Below, in pieces: positions 53,864-64,000 of a stretch of 64,000 nt of DNA. The notes beneath the pieces are model-generated. The model did no database searches and was not told the origin of the DNA. It saw nothing but the letters and a program-made list of their open reading frames with translations. Source of the DNA: Antedon mediterranea (Eukaryota > Echinodermata > Crinoidea > Comatulida > Antedonidae); the NCBI RefSeq assembly GCF_964355755.1, contig NC_092670.1, positions 8,369,201 through 8,433,200 of the forward strand, written 5' to 3'. The first letter of the stretch is position 1; each line of letters begins with the position of its first letter. The translations under genes were made by a program, and so were the position numbers.

Positions 53864-54522
53864 GAACAATAAAATCTTTGATCGCGTCAGAATATTATTT
53901 AGCTGTTTTTTTTTTTTTTTTGCTATTTTGAAATTTCCTGTCACTGGACCCTAATAGAAATTGTTTCCTTTTGTAATGATGAATTGGGTCGTCCTAAATA
54001 TATTTTGATTTTGTCTAAAGCCTACATATCATTACAATTTTGTTTTGGCCTATTTTTTAGTGCGTTGTGTTCCTTATCAGTTGATCTTTATCAGTGGTGC
54101 TTAATTAAAAATGCAGGGCGTACCATTGGGATGTAAGTTTTAATAGAATGAGTGACACAAAATGACACAAAATGACTAAAGAAAATACTATTATTAATAG
54201 CAGTAATAGTAGTTTTAATACTACTATTATTTGTTATATAACTTTATACATCTCTATGCAGTTATTACTAACATTGAATTAATGTTATGTATATTTTCAG
54301 CATTTAAAATAATGATAAAGTTAAAACTATAAATTACTTATACAGTAATGTTTCATTCTTTTCTTAGTCACGGCTTGTAACAATATTTTCTGTGCCAGCG
54401 ACTATTAATTGGTTTGATTGAACTTTGGTTTCCATTGATTTTGTTACCCTCATTTTTAAAATCTTTTGTTTAATTAAATTCTTGACTACGTCACGTCCAC
54501 ATGTAAATTTTCAATAGTCTCG

Positions 54523-54727
54523 GCCAATCAAAGTACAGTAGGCCAACTATTAAGCGACGAGATGTCTTTGTCAGCCATTATTTCCGCCTGGTCTGAGCAT
54601 GGAGGTATAAAATATTTTATACCTCCATGGTCTGAGTGGATGAAGGCCACTGCTACTTTATTTGTTCATTGTTATTTGTATGCAGGCAGCGAAAGAAGTG
54701 GACAAAAAGGCCGGGAACTGTACCATG
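54523..54727 (+). promoter_or_regulatory. ZNF-1' promoter module a and 5' exon
   Basis: Same motif order as in block A: TAGTCTCGGCCAATCAAAG, GGCAGCGAAAGAAGTGGAC, donor CATG|GTAAGT with the exon ending at 54727. It is interrupted by a 31-bp palindromic insertion at 54598-54628 between the CCAAT box and the exon. Confidence 0.55.
54598..54628. mobile_element. 31-bp palindromic insertion with 8-bp target duplication
   Basis: The sequence is CATGGAGGTATAAAA facing its own inverse, giving a perfect palindrome of 32 bases counting the next G. GGTCTGAG lies on both sides (54590-54597 and 54629-54636). Block A has a single GGTCTGAG (about 2102). The insertion is therefore specific to B. It may be a minimal hAT-like MITE or a fill-in product. 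Confidence 0.9.
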
Positions 54728-55069
54728 GTAAGTACAACCACAACTTAATTGTTTTATGTATTTTTTCCCATTCACAATGTGTACAATTTAGTGCGGTTTG
54801 TTTTACACGTTTACGCATGGAGTGTACTCCATGTTTTACGATGGTAACTAACTCCAAATAGTGAGAGCAGGGAGCTCCCTGGTGAGAGGGAAGTCATGAT
54901 TCAACGACGACGTATAAATAATTATAACTCCATGATTTAATAATTATCTAGCCAACCAGCTTGTCAACATTACACAAACAAACATTGTATATTCAACAAC
55001 AAACATTTTTGCTTTCATTATAATTGTAATGTAATTATCAATAATGGCCTTGGGTCGTTATCAAACTGC

Positions 55070-55251
55070 ACTTTTAAAGTTATTGGTTGGTCAATTATTT
55101 GCCTATAGTCTCGACCAATCAAATTGAAGTACAGCATAATCTAATTATAGGTGTTTTTTCTTTGTTAGAATATCCTTGGATAAAACTGTTGTTTGCTAAG
55201 TTTTAAGCAGGAAGTGAAACAATGGCAATCACCGAGAAGACGGCAGTGTAG
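55070..55251 (+). promoter_or_regulatory. ZNF-1' promoter module b and second 5' exon
   Basis: ATAGTCTCGACCAATCAAAT (about 55105) with an inverted CCAAT upstream, exon AGCAGGAAGTGAAACAATGG and donor TAG|GTAAGT (exon end 55251). The mini-ORF reads MAITEKTAV. Confidence 0.5.
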
Positions 55252-55826
55252 GTAAGTACCAGGATTTTGTTGTGTATTTTTGTTTATGCAATTGCACTAA
55301 ACAGTAACTTGTGTATATTTTAATGCAGTAAGTTGTGGATTCCGTAAGTTGTTTAAAAATGTTTTAAAATATACATACATTTTTTACTTTAATTCTTCCA
55401 AATTTTACGATCTTTTATATCTATATAATATATCGGTATATCTTTATTCAAATGACACAAGCAGCCAATGACTGAAACCGTAGTCGTACAATATTAAAGA
55501 CAATCATGATAAAAACAGGTAAAAAAAATACTTTAAAAAGCCGGTACTAGGCTCCTTCAAGCCTAGAGTAATCGATCGATCCAAACCCACAAGTTTTTTG
55601 ATGAACAGTGCATGTTTACTTTATGTTATTGCCTACTTTACTACCCCTTATTCAATATATGCCACGCTGTACTTTTGGTAAATTTTATTTATATTTATTG
55701 GATTTTTTAAATTTACAGTACAGTAGGCCTATAATTATGAAGAAATGTCATCGCAATTAGGACGAACTCAACAGCAACATTAACTTTTAAAAATCATTAA
55801 AAAAAGATTTTTTATTGAACATCAGC
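55252..55826 (+). other. Probable intron and leader of ZNF-1'
   Basis: Collinear with 2711-3280. The acceptor region reads TTTACAGTACAG, offering two AG choices five bases apart. Confidence 0.45.
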
Positions 55827-57848
55827 ATGGAGTTCAAATGTGAACACTGTGGAGATAAATTTGAGTTAAGTGATTTGAAGGAGCATTTAGGAATACATGT
55901 CCGTTTTAAAGAGTTAAAATGTGAAAACACAAACGAAGTTGAACCACAAGATAAGACACCCTATGAGAAAGAAGGTGAGAATTTGGAAATAAACGCTGCC
56001 ATAGAAACTTCATATAAATGTGAACATTGTGGGAAGCAATTTGGACAAAAAGAAGATTTGAAACAACATTTGCAAATACACAGAGAAGAGAAACCATATG
56101 AATGTGAACAATGTAATAAAAGATTTAAACAGAATGCGAATTTGAAGAAACATTTGAGAATTCACACAGGAGAGACACCATATGAATGTGAGCATTGTGA
56201 GAAAAAATTTAAAGAAAGGGGGAATTTGAACAAACATTTGCGTTTACACTCAGGAGAGACACCGTACGAATGTGAACATTGTGGTAAAAAATTTAAATGT
56301 AGCGAGAATTTGAAAAAACATTTGAGAATACACACAGGAAAAAAACCTTATGAATGTGAACATTGTGGGAAGAAATTTGCACAAAGCGGGGCAATGAAAA
56401 CTCATGTCAGAATTCACACAGGAGAAAAACCATATGAATGTGAACAATGTGGGAAGAAATTTGGAGCTAGTGGTTCTTTAAAAAAACATCTGAGAGTACA
56501 TACTGGAGAAAAACCATTTGAATGTAAATATTGTTCAAAGAAATTTAGCTCTAAAAAATATTTAATAGTACACACACGGTTACACACAGGAGAGCAACTA
56601 TATGAATGTGAATATTGTGGGAAGAAAATTAACAATAAAGAAAACTGGAGAAAACATGTGATGCTACACACAGGAGAGAGACCATATGAATGTGAGCATT
56701 GTGGAAAGAAATTTAGAGGTAATGGAAATTTAAAATTACATTTGAGAATTCACACTGGAGAGAAACCATTTGAATGTGAATATTGTGGGAAGAAATTTAA
56801 CGATAAAGGACAATGGAAAAAACATGTGATGCTACACACAGGAGAGAGACCATATGGATGTGAGCATTGTGGAAAGAAATTTAGAGGCAATAAAAATTTT
56901 AAATTACATTTGAGAATTCACACTGGAGAGAAACCATTTGAATGTGAACATTGTGGTAAGAAATTCCAATGGCGGGAGACCTTCAAAAATCATTTGAGAA
57001 TACACACAGGAGAAACACCTTATGGATGTGAACATTGTGGGATGAAATTTAAAGGAGGAAACCAATTGGAAATACATTTGAGAATTCACACAAAAATAAC
57101 GCCACCATCTCATAATTTGGAACAGAACAAAGGTAATGTAAATGTAAAATCACCGTTGAAAATACTCAGAGCGACACCATCTGGATCTTATGGATGTGAA
57201 CAAAAATTTATAAATAATTTTATAACACACAAGAGAGAGACAGAATCTAAATGTGAACATTGTGGAATAAAATTCGAAACTATTGAATATTTAAAATCGC
57301 ATTTGAGAATACACATAAAAAAGGAAATACCGTCTTATGAATGTGAACAGAAATGTATAACTAATTTTATAACCTACAAGAAAGAGACACCATATGGAAT
57401 GGAACATAAAAGAGAGACACCATATGGAAAGGAACATAAAGAGAAGACACCATATGGAATGGAACATAAAGAAAATAGTACACCACATGAAATAGAACAT
57501 AAAGGAGAGACACCATATGAAATGGAACATAAAGGAGATATACCATATGAAATGGAACATAAAGGAGAGACACCATATGAAATGGAACATAAAGGCGATA
57601 TACCATATGAAATGGAATATAAAGGAGATATACCATATGAAATGGAACATAAAGGAGAGACACCATATGAAATGGAATATAAAGGAGAGATACCATATGA
57701 ATTTGAACATACAGGAGACACATCATATGGAATGGAACATTTAATACACAGAACACAGATACCATATGAAATGGAACAATTAATAGGCATAGGCCTACAC
57801 ACAGGAGAAACACCATATGAGATGGGAACATTGTGGGATCGAATTTAA
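55827..57848 (+). CDS. ZNF-1', second copy of ZNF-1
   Basis: 673 residues from the ATG at 55827. Same plan as ZNF-1: short N-terminal finger, acidic spacer, 13 canonical fingers, degenerate spacer, one isolated finger, then 14 linker-derived decapeptide units (two fewer than ZNF-1, from 57385). The frame is intact. Most fingers are identical or nearly so to ZNF-1, but fingers 3-4 differ: here they read [18 protein letters not shown] and [18 protein letters not shown], whereas ZNF-1 has the ZNF-2 family version. ZNF-1' probably keeps the ancestral form. Confidence 0.9.
   Translation: MEFKCEHCGDKFELSDLKEHLGIHVRFKELKCENTNEVEPQDKTPYEKEGENLEINAAIETSYKCEHCGKQFGQKEDLKQHLQIHREEKPYECEQCNKRFKQNANLKKHLRIHTGETPYECEHCEKKFKERGNLNKHLRLHSGETPYECEHCGKKFKCSENLKKHLRIHTGKKPYECEHCGKKFAQSGAMKTHVRIHTGEKPYECEQCGKKFGASGSLKKHLRVHTGEKPFECKYCSKKFSSKKYLIVHTRLHTGEQLYECEYCGKKINNKENWRKHVMLHTGERPYECEHCGKKFRGNGNLKLHLRIHTGEKPFECEYCGKKFNDKGQWKKHVMLHTGERPYGCEHCGKKFRGNKNFKLHLRIHTGEKPFECEHCGKKFQWRETFKNHLRIHTGETPYGCEHCGMKFKGGNQLEIHLRIHTKITPPSHNLEQNKGNVNVKSPLKILRATPSGSYGCEQKFINNFITHKRETESKCEHCGIKFETIEYLKSHLRIHIKKEIPSYECEQKCITNFITYKKETPYGMEHKRETPYGKEHKEKTPYGMEHKENSTPHEIEHKGETPYEMEHKGDIPYEMEHKGETPYEMEHKGDIPYEMEYKGDIPYEMEHKGETPYEMEYKGEIPYEFEHTGDTSYGMEHLIHRTQIPYEMEQLIGIGLHTGETPYEMGTLWDRI
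57385..57730 (+). repeat. 30-bp coding minisatellite in the ZNF-1' tail
   Basis: Units of the form [10 protein letters not shown] / [10 protein letters not shown] in frame. Same array as 4838-5240, two units shorter. Confidence 0.9.
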
Positions 57849-58127
57849 CCAGAATGACAATTACATTATACTATTAATTTAACCATATCAAGTTTACTAG
57901 GGGGCCATATAAAGTTTATCCTACTGCCGTAACTACACTTAGGCATACTTGTAGGAGGGATCGAGGGGAGGGTGTAATGTTTATCGCAGTGACTATCTCA
58001 AATAACCTCATCCGTTCAGTAGTATAACTTTTGACCTGATCCTTAATTTTACTGTAAATATATTTAGAAGAATACATTGGTTAGATAATGTTTAAACTAT
58101 AAGTTACTAATAAGTTACTAATACTGT
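57849..58127. other. 3' flank of ZNF-1'
   Basis: Non-coding, collinear with 5363-5629. Confidence 0.5.
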
Positions 58128-58350
58128 AAAGATGTATTGTCCCCCAAACCGGTTAAAATCAATCAAAAACACATTGTCTTCCAGACAATTTGTCTGCTTT
58201 AGCTTTCAGTTTTTTTTACGTTAATATTTTTTTTCCGATCCAATTTGTGGTGAATAGTGAAGTGAATAACTATTATGTAACATTAAAATGGCATATTCAA
58301 CAAAACATTTAACAAAATTATTTTTTTCAGATTCAAAATATACCTTTAAA
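58128..58350. mobile_element. MITE, AAAGATGTATTGTCCCCC family
   Basis: Orthologous to the copy at 5630-5858, lacking a few bases in the TGTCTTCCAGACAATTTG region. Confidence 0.6.
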
Positions 58351-58508
58351 CAATTAATTAATTTGTGCAGACATATGTCTTTTTTTTGTTTATAAACAAT
58401 TAGCGTCATTATGACAGGGTACAGATGATGGTTGAAGTTAAACATGTTTGACATTAAATCTTTCGTTTTTTGATCATTTTTCTTTGTCTTTTTGTTTCAA
58501 TTTAAAAC

Positions 58509-58621
58509 AAGGCCATATAGGTGGCTGGCTGCAGTCGCGTGCTCAAGTTAGTGTTTATGACCAACCTACCGACCAACCGACGGACCGACATAGTGAGTTG
58601 TAGAGTCGCGCTGCACGCGAC
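58509..58621 (-). mobile_element. Short GTCGCGTG/GGTC-repeat element
   Basis: Same position and structure as 6021-6130. It differs by a GGCT expansion in ATAGGTGGCTGGCTGCAG. Confidence 0.6.
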
Positions 58622-58816
58622 TAAAAACTTCAGTTCCTGTTTTAATACGGAGGTTGGAGAAAACGTTAGAAAATGTATTCGTACGTTCATGAAAAGCGGA
58701 ATAATATCTAATTTTTCTACATAATTGCAAGACGTTCAGCGTACATTCGAACACTGTAGCCTACCTTTTACAATTATTATAACAATTGGTAACGTAACAA
58801 AAGTCAACCAATAAAG

Positions 58817-59373
58817 TAAAAACAGTACTTTTTTGTAAGTGTGTGTGTCTATTTTCTATTGTTTGTTTCTTCTGTTGGATATTAATGGTGCTAAATCTTT
58901 TACATGAACGGAAGATGGAATCGTATTAATAGTAATAAAAGAGTATGCAAATTATGATGAATACTTTCGTTTGTCCCTTTTATTCAGATAATATTAGAAC
59001 TAAATATATGATTTCCTTTAATTCAAATAACACAAATTGAAATATATTTATCGTTGTCTGCTACAAATACTAATCTAGTGTTGTTTTAATTTAGACGTTC
59101 TAAAAGGAAAGCATGATGGTCAAATGAACAATGTGTAAGTTTATTTGTAGTTATTTGAATTACTGAAACAAATTGTAATACAGTAATTCGTATTAAAAAT
59201 ATATAATTTGCTATTTACCACTTTCAGCTGAATATGCCTCACTTTAGTCAAATGAACAATGTGTAAGTTTATTTGTAATTATTTGAATTACTGAAACAAA
59301 TTGTAATACTTCTTCTTCTCTAGACTTCTGGTCAAGGGCATTTATACAGCACATAGGCCAGAGGCCCGAAGTA
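58817..59373. other. Non-coding spacer
   Basis: Collinear with 6509-7050, including the duplicated phrase GTCAAATGAACAATGTGTAAG. The site at 58812-58816 is the empty site for the MITE at 6327. Confidence 0.5.
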
Positions 59374-59619
59374 AACCGATATCTTTTCTCCTTTCTGCCT
59401 ACAGGTATCAGGAGACATCAGCGACATTCATCCAGATGAGCACCATGAAATAATATGTAATAATATGTTCTTGTTGTGAGTTTTTAATATTGGTATTGTT
59501 GTATTGTCATGTTATTTTATATATTGTAATTATGATGTATTTGAAGACGAGCAATGTAAATTTTCTCCTTGTGGGAACGAATAAAGATTATACTTGATAC
59601 TTGATACTTGATACTTGTA
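59374..59619 (+). mobile_element. 3' tail of a LINE, present in B only
   Basis: 246 bp absent from block A (position about 7050, GAAGTACATATT uninterrupted). It ends with AATAAAGATTATACTTGATA and several TTGATAC repeats, as expected for a 5'-truncated non-LTR retrotransposon insertion. GTA flanks both sides (59371-59373 and 59617-59619), so the target duplication is very short or obscured. Confidence 0.75.
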
Positions 59620-60239
59620 CATATTATTATATTATTTACAAAAATTAGATGCAGAAAGAAATATTTCTTTTTTTAATTCACAAAAAATGTATTTAGACAT
59701 ATTTTCCATTAAAGTGATATTTCTGGAAGCCATTAAAATAATGAACTTACTTTCAGAAGGGAAATTATAAAACTAAACTGGTAATAACTCATGACGTAAC
59801 TTATTTAGAATGGACAAATTAACAGAAAGTGATATTCATCATCTATGTTATTGCTATGACATAATTTATATATTCTATAGTAATTCGTATTAAAAATACA
59901 TAATTTGCTTTTTACCACTTTCAGCTGAATATGCCTCACTTTTTATTGAGGGTAAGTGTTCAATTAAAACAGATCAGATGATAATTTAAAAGTTATATTG
60001 TTCTGTTTCAAAACAAATTGACTTAATATATAATAGTCAATTAACACAACCTTTACAATTATACACAAATATTTTTTTGAAAAAGTAGAATTTCAAAAGT
60101 ATTATAAAGGCGTGTATCCTACTGTATTATGCAATTTCTATTGTAGTGTTCAATCAAGTCCACCCAATTTCATCGCCACGCCACTCTAACAATTGTTTTA
60201 TGTTATTGTCCCGGTGGGTGCATTACAATCAATTAGTAA
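59620..60239. other. Non-coding spacer upstream of ZNF-2'
   Basis: Collinear with 7051-7680 in block A; nothing else recognised. Confidence 0.5.
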
Positions 60240-60365
60240 AATAATCTAATTTGCATATACAGTCTCAGCCAATTACGTGTCCTGCCGGTCTTGCTGAAGA
60301 CTTCTTTTCCTCCCATTCCATTAATAGGCAGCAAGTGGACGACTGATGAGAGACGATAATTAGGT
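60240..60365 (+). promoter_or_regulatory. ZNF-2' promoter module and 5' exon
   Basis: TTTGCATATACAGTCTCAGC followed by CAATTACG (octamer-like word and CCAAT box), GGCAGCAAGTGGACGACTGA and donor TTAG|GTAGGT. The first T of the octamer-like word follows AATCTA here (AATCTC in block A). The (GGTA)n microsatellite after the donor is shorter than in block A. Confidence 0.55.
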
Positions 60366-61155
60366 AGGTAGGTAGGTAGGGTTGCCACAACTAAGTTTAA
60401 ACTTTTATACGTTAATTGTTGCCCTTCCAAGTTTTTACGAATTGTTGTGTTTGCCTAAATTGTCTATACTCTACACCCATTTCTGTTGTTTTCTTTTTCT
60501 CCTTACTTTTTGAAAAGTTTACTTGTGTTCAACATTCTAAATACTATTAGCAGCATAAACGTTGAGGTACTCAATTGAGGGACTGTGTATTAGCAAAGGA
60601 AAAGAGGAGTTTTTTTATGATTCGTACACATTTAAATATTTTAGATGTATTCACTATTTCTTTCAATTGAGGCAATCACGGTGTATAATGTTACATGTAT
60701 GTATTTGGACCATGTTTCTTACGACGATACGAGAACTACAGTACTGTATAGATTAAAAACAGGTTTTCCGATTCCCTATACATTTTCAGTGTAAATATAA
60801 ATTATTCTAATTTATAAATAATAGCGGAACCAGAAGGCAGGATATAAAAGTTGTAAAATGAAGTGAAGTGTCCAATATTTTACATTAAAATTGAGGGGTG
60901 TGGGGCTTCCCCTTCCTTCTGGATCCATGACGTGAAAAGTTACCCACTGCGTCCGTTCTTCGATTCTTTCTGGAAAGCTTGGACAGCTTTACCTCAGGCG
61001 GCTGGTGAATGTTGTTACATCTCCCTGGTTAAATGTACTAATGGGAACTTTTCCACTTTGATCCACGTGTACCAGTAGGCCTACGTGTACTGAAAAATAC
61101 AGGGTTTATTATTTCCATTCTTTTTATAATCTTTTTCTTTCAAATTTTTATTTAG
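60366..61155 (+). other. Probable intron of ZNF-2'
   Basis: Lacks the 814-bp element present in block A; the empty site is TAA at 60754-60756. Ends at the acceptor TTATTTAG (61155). Confidence 0.5.
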
Positions 61156-61238
61156 ATATATGTGGAGAACGACGATTGAAATTTGACTTTATTGATAAAC
61201 AAAAACTAATCGATCAAGTAAAAAAGAGGAAAACCAAC

Positions 61239-62411
61239 ATGAAGTACAAATGTGAACACTGTGGAGATAAATTTAAGTTAAGTGATTTGAAGGAACATTT
61301 AGGAATACATGTGCATTTTAAAGAGTTAAAAGACTACGAGCATTTTCAACTACATGATCAAAAACGAAAAGAAATTGAGAATTTGGAAATACACACCACC
61401 GAAGAAACTTCATTTGAACATTTTGGGAATAAAGAAAATGAGAATTTAGGAGTATGCACCGATGAAGAAACTTCGTATGAATGTGAAAATTGTGGAATGC
61501 AATTTAACAAAATTGATGTTTTAAATAAACATTTGAAAATACACACAAGCGAGACACCATATGAATGTGAACATTGTGGAAAAAATTTTAAACAGAATGC
61601 TAATTTCAAAAAACATTTGAGAATTCACACAGGAGAAACACCATATGAATGTGAACATTGTAGGAAGAAATTTAAAGAAAGGGGGAATTTGAATAAACAT
61701 TTGAGAGTACACACAGGAGAGAAACCATATGAATGTGAACATTGTGGAAAGAAATTTAGCTGCAGTCAGAATTTGAAAAAACATTTGAGAGTACACACAG
61801 GAGAAACACCATATGAATGTGAACATTGTGGAAGAAAATTTAAACAAAGTGGAAAATTAAAAGTACACGTTAGATCTCACACGGGAGAGACGCCATTTGA
61901 ATGTGAACAATGTGGTAAGAAATTCAAAGCTAATGCAAATTTGAAAGATCATTTTAGAGTACATACAGAAGAGACGCCATATGAATGTATATTTTGTACA
62001 AAGAAATTTAAGTCTAATGGGTCTTTAAACTCACATTTGAAATTACACACAGGAAACTTACCATATGAATGTGAACAATGTGGGAGGAAATGTGCCTCTA
62101 ATGGAATATTAAAAAAACATTTGAGAATTCACAGAGAAGAGAGACCATATGAATGTGAACATTGTGGGAAGACATTTAAAACAAATGAAGGATTAAAATC
62201 ACATTTGAAAACACATGGAGAGCCACGGTATAAATGCGAATATTGTGGAGTGAAATACCAAGATAAAAGGTGCTTCCAAATGCATTTGGAAAGACACACA
62301 ATAGGGAATGAATGTGAAGATTATATTATCAAATCCAATTGCAATGATATGTTTAACTTACGCACAGAAGAGACATCGCATGGTAACATTTATAACTTGC
62401 ATACATTTTAA
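61239..62411 (+). CDS. ZNF-2', second copy of ZNF-2 with one more finger
   Basis: 390 residues from the ATG at 61239; the frame is open upstream to the acceptor at 61155. Short N-terminal finger, acidic spacer, ten fingers, short tail. The extra finger relative to ZNF-2 is the pair [18 protein letters not shown] plus [18 protein letters not shown], which in ZNF-2 is merged into one. That pair is identical at the nucleotide level to fingers 3-4 of ZNF-1 in block A (about 3595-3815). Frame intact; likely a functional nuclear DNA-binding protein by family. Confidence 0.88.
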   Translation: MKYKCEHCGDKFKLSDLKEHLGIHVHFKELKDYEHFQLHDQKRKEIENLEIHTTEETSFEHFGNKENENLGVCTDEETSYECENCGMQFNKIDVLNKHLKIHTSETPYECEHCGKNFKQNANFKKHLRIHTGETPYECEHCRKKFKERGNLNKHLRVHTGEKPYECEHCGKKFSCSQNLKKHLRVHTGETPYECEHCGRKFKQSGKLKVHVRSHTGETPFECEQCGKKFKANANLKDHFRVHTEETPYECIFCTKKFKSNGSLNSHLKLHTGNLPYECEQCGRKCASNGILKKHLRIHREERPYECEHCGKTFKTNEGLKSHLKTHGEPRYKCEYCGVKYQDKRCFQMHLERHTIGNECEDYIIKSNCNDMFNLRTEETSHGNIYNLHTF

Positions 62412-64000
62412 ATAACATGTGAGAATACACACAAGAGAGCCGAACATTGTGTACACAATGTGTAATGTCTCTATTTTAATTTTACAGCGAATAATATTAA
62501 GATACCAGTGCATTTTAGAATAACAGAAGAAATTGAGCGTTATTTATTTTTTCCATTAAAAGTATTTTTCTTGTATTAAATAAGTTTTAATTTGATTGGC
62601 CTTGATTGATTTCTTGTAGGAAAGAACATCTATGAATTTTACATCATTTTTAGGAGGTTGATGTTATGACATAGGTTTTAAACGAATAATACTGCTTTTT
62701 AATAAGTGTCAATTTTATCATACAATGTGAATACTGTACGTTGTATTACTATTTCAAATCGTTTTGTTTAATATCTGCTTCTTTTTTGTTATGTTTGCCC
62801 ATTTTTTAGCAACAGTAGTTTTGGCCAATCACAAAACAGTACAAGTTCTACCGTACAGTGTGTACTGTATGAAATCGCACACAATTTCAATACTGGTATG
62901 TTATGTATCGTACTGTATTTGTTAAGTTATGTTGTTGTGAAGTGTTGGACTTAAACCACACAAAATGATTCATTTTCGTTCTATTGTATATAGCTTTGGT
63001 TTTTATTATTTATTGTTCTAATTTTGTGGCTGTAACGCTTAACCCTCTACTACAATAAATTGAAGATGTCCTATACCATTCTCTATTTGCCTTTACTAAT
63101 CGCACCGATTTTTCTTTACGATAGCTAAATGTGTTAAAATAATATTACACAAAAGACAACACAGGCACACTTAAGTTATGTCGTTATTGCTATTTTAATT
63201 ATATTTAATTTGGTATATGATGCAAAGGCAAAGTTATTCTTTATTTGCTACTTAAATTTAAAGTTACAATATTCATCACTGATCACTCAGTAGAAATTGT
63301 TATTTTCATTTGCAAGCTTGCATTAAACCTTAAGAAATAACATTTTCATAAATAGGCCTAAAGACATTTTTATAAAATTTCTTAATTTAAAACAATAAAA
63401 GGCGTAGGCCTATAATTGAAAAAAGAATGAGGCCTAAAATAGATTTTTTTTTTAATAATTAGGCTATACAGTAACATAGAAGAAATGTTTTTCCGATGGC
63501 TGACGGCTAGTGACAATGAATTGAGACGGATCACCAACTTGGTCGGTCTTCAGTAAGTTGATATAAGTAGGCCTAGTCCTGGTCCTGGTCTCCGAGCACT
63601 TTTCTATTTTTCCTTGCATTCTAGTAAAATTTTAGAAATAATATACAGTAGGCCTATATAGGCTCCTACAAAACAAAAATTATTATGAACAGAATAAATT
63701 ATTCAAATGAAGAAACTCTTTGAATCTTACTATAATTTCATTTAAATCTAAACTACTAGTAGTATTCGGTTGACGTTGATTAATTCCATTGACGCCTCAT
63801 AGTAGGGCGGCCAATGTGAGCTTTTTCATCATGGGGGGCATTTTCTGTTAATAGCAGGCAACCATGTGGAATATATCCCTTATGGGATGACAAAAAAGAT
63901 AGGGGTGGATGCCGCTCTCAAATTTCAGGTCAAAGGTCATTTTTAATGTTATAAGGTCAAATATGGTAAAATAGAGGTTTAAGCTGTTTTCAACAACATA
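62412..64000. other. Non-coding right part of block B
   Basis: Collinear with 10564-13430, without the element cluster of 10703-11923 and with a shorter sequence at about 62690. The left inverted end of the 3.5-kb element (see 13228) starts at about 63800 and is cut by the window end. Confidence 0.6.

Larger units (their letters stand above)
53859..64000. repeat. Duplicated block B, carrying ZNF-1' and ZNF-2'
   Basis: Collinear with block A from its left edge to the window end, same orientation. The offset starts near 52454 and falls to about 50570 because A holds larger insertions. Genes, CCAAT modules, introns and the MITE at 58128 are conserved. Confidence 0.92.

Overview
This is AT-rich nuclear DNA from an animal, not a microbe. 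Genes have introns (GTAAGT-type donors, polypyrimidine-AG acceptors), open C2H2 zinc-finger exons lie far apart, and the spaces between are packed with SINE, LINE and inverted-repeat DNA transposon remnants. The palindrome TAGGCCTA is very common. Together with the families of the transposon-borne genes this suggests a marine invertebrate, perhaps an echinoderm or other non-vertebrate deuterostome. That placement is inference and cannot be settled from this window.

Layout. (1) 1405-13430: block A with two zinc-finger (ZNF) genes, ZNF-1 (3281-5362) and ZNF-2 (9475-10563), each behind a CCAAT-box promoter and short non-coding 5' exon(s). (2) 13228-28205: a transposon graveyard, including a probable mariner remnant, a jockey-like LINE tail, a 4.5-kb element whose terminal inverted repeats (TIRs) are filled with a ~20-bp palindromic minisatellite (16788-21325), a 97-bp satellite, and a 2.5-kb element flanked by TTAA. 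(3) 30058-34107: a decayed multi-exon minus-strand gene of an uncharacterised invertebrate family with a Cys-rich tail, a tRNA-derived SINE, and a MADF-like exon. (4) 36.2-39.7 kb: local duplications and hairpins. (5) 39693-44717: ZNF-3, a 1674-residue open frame, followed by decayed finger sequence and a finger-derived minisatellite (to 46.56 kb). (6) 47590-49754: ZNF-4, with promoter but broken frames. (7) 50430-51512: a 56-bp minisatellite. (8) 53576-53863: a small PHD-like ORF that ends exactly where block B begins. (9) 53859-64000: block B, a second copy of block A with ZNF-1' (55827-57848) and ZNF-2' (61239-62411), running off the window end.

The ZNF loci form one family. All share an N-terminal finger one residue shorter than canonical (C-x2-C-x11-H-x3-H), long arrays with TGEKP/TGETP linkers, and, except for ZNF-3, a recognisable CCAAT promoter/first-exon module. 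By family knowledge they are probably nuclear DNA-binding proteins; no KRAB, BTB or SCAN domain is visible.

The most unusual observation is repeated, in-frame conversion of zinc-finger arrays into repeats that cannot bind zinc in the C2H2 way. ZNF-3 carries 28 units of 25 residues lacking the second Cys and second His. ZNF-1 and ZNF-1' end in decapeptide arrays derived from the inter-finger linker, with Cys mostly replaced by Met. A ~50-bp satellite at 45.9-46.4 kb is a third, out-of-frame collapse of the same coding unit. Unequal exchange, probable interlocus gene conversion and presence/absence of transposons can be read directly by comparing blocks A and B. Whether A and B are a true segmental duplication or two haplotypes joined in assembly cannot be decided here.
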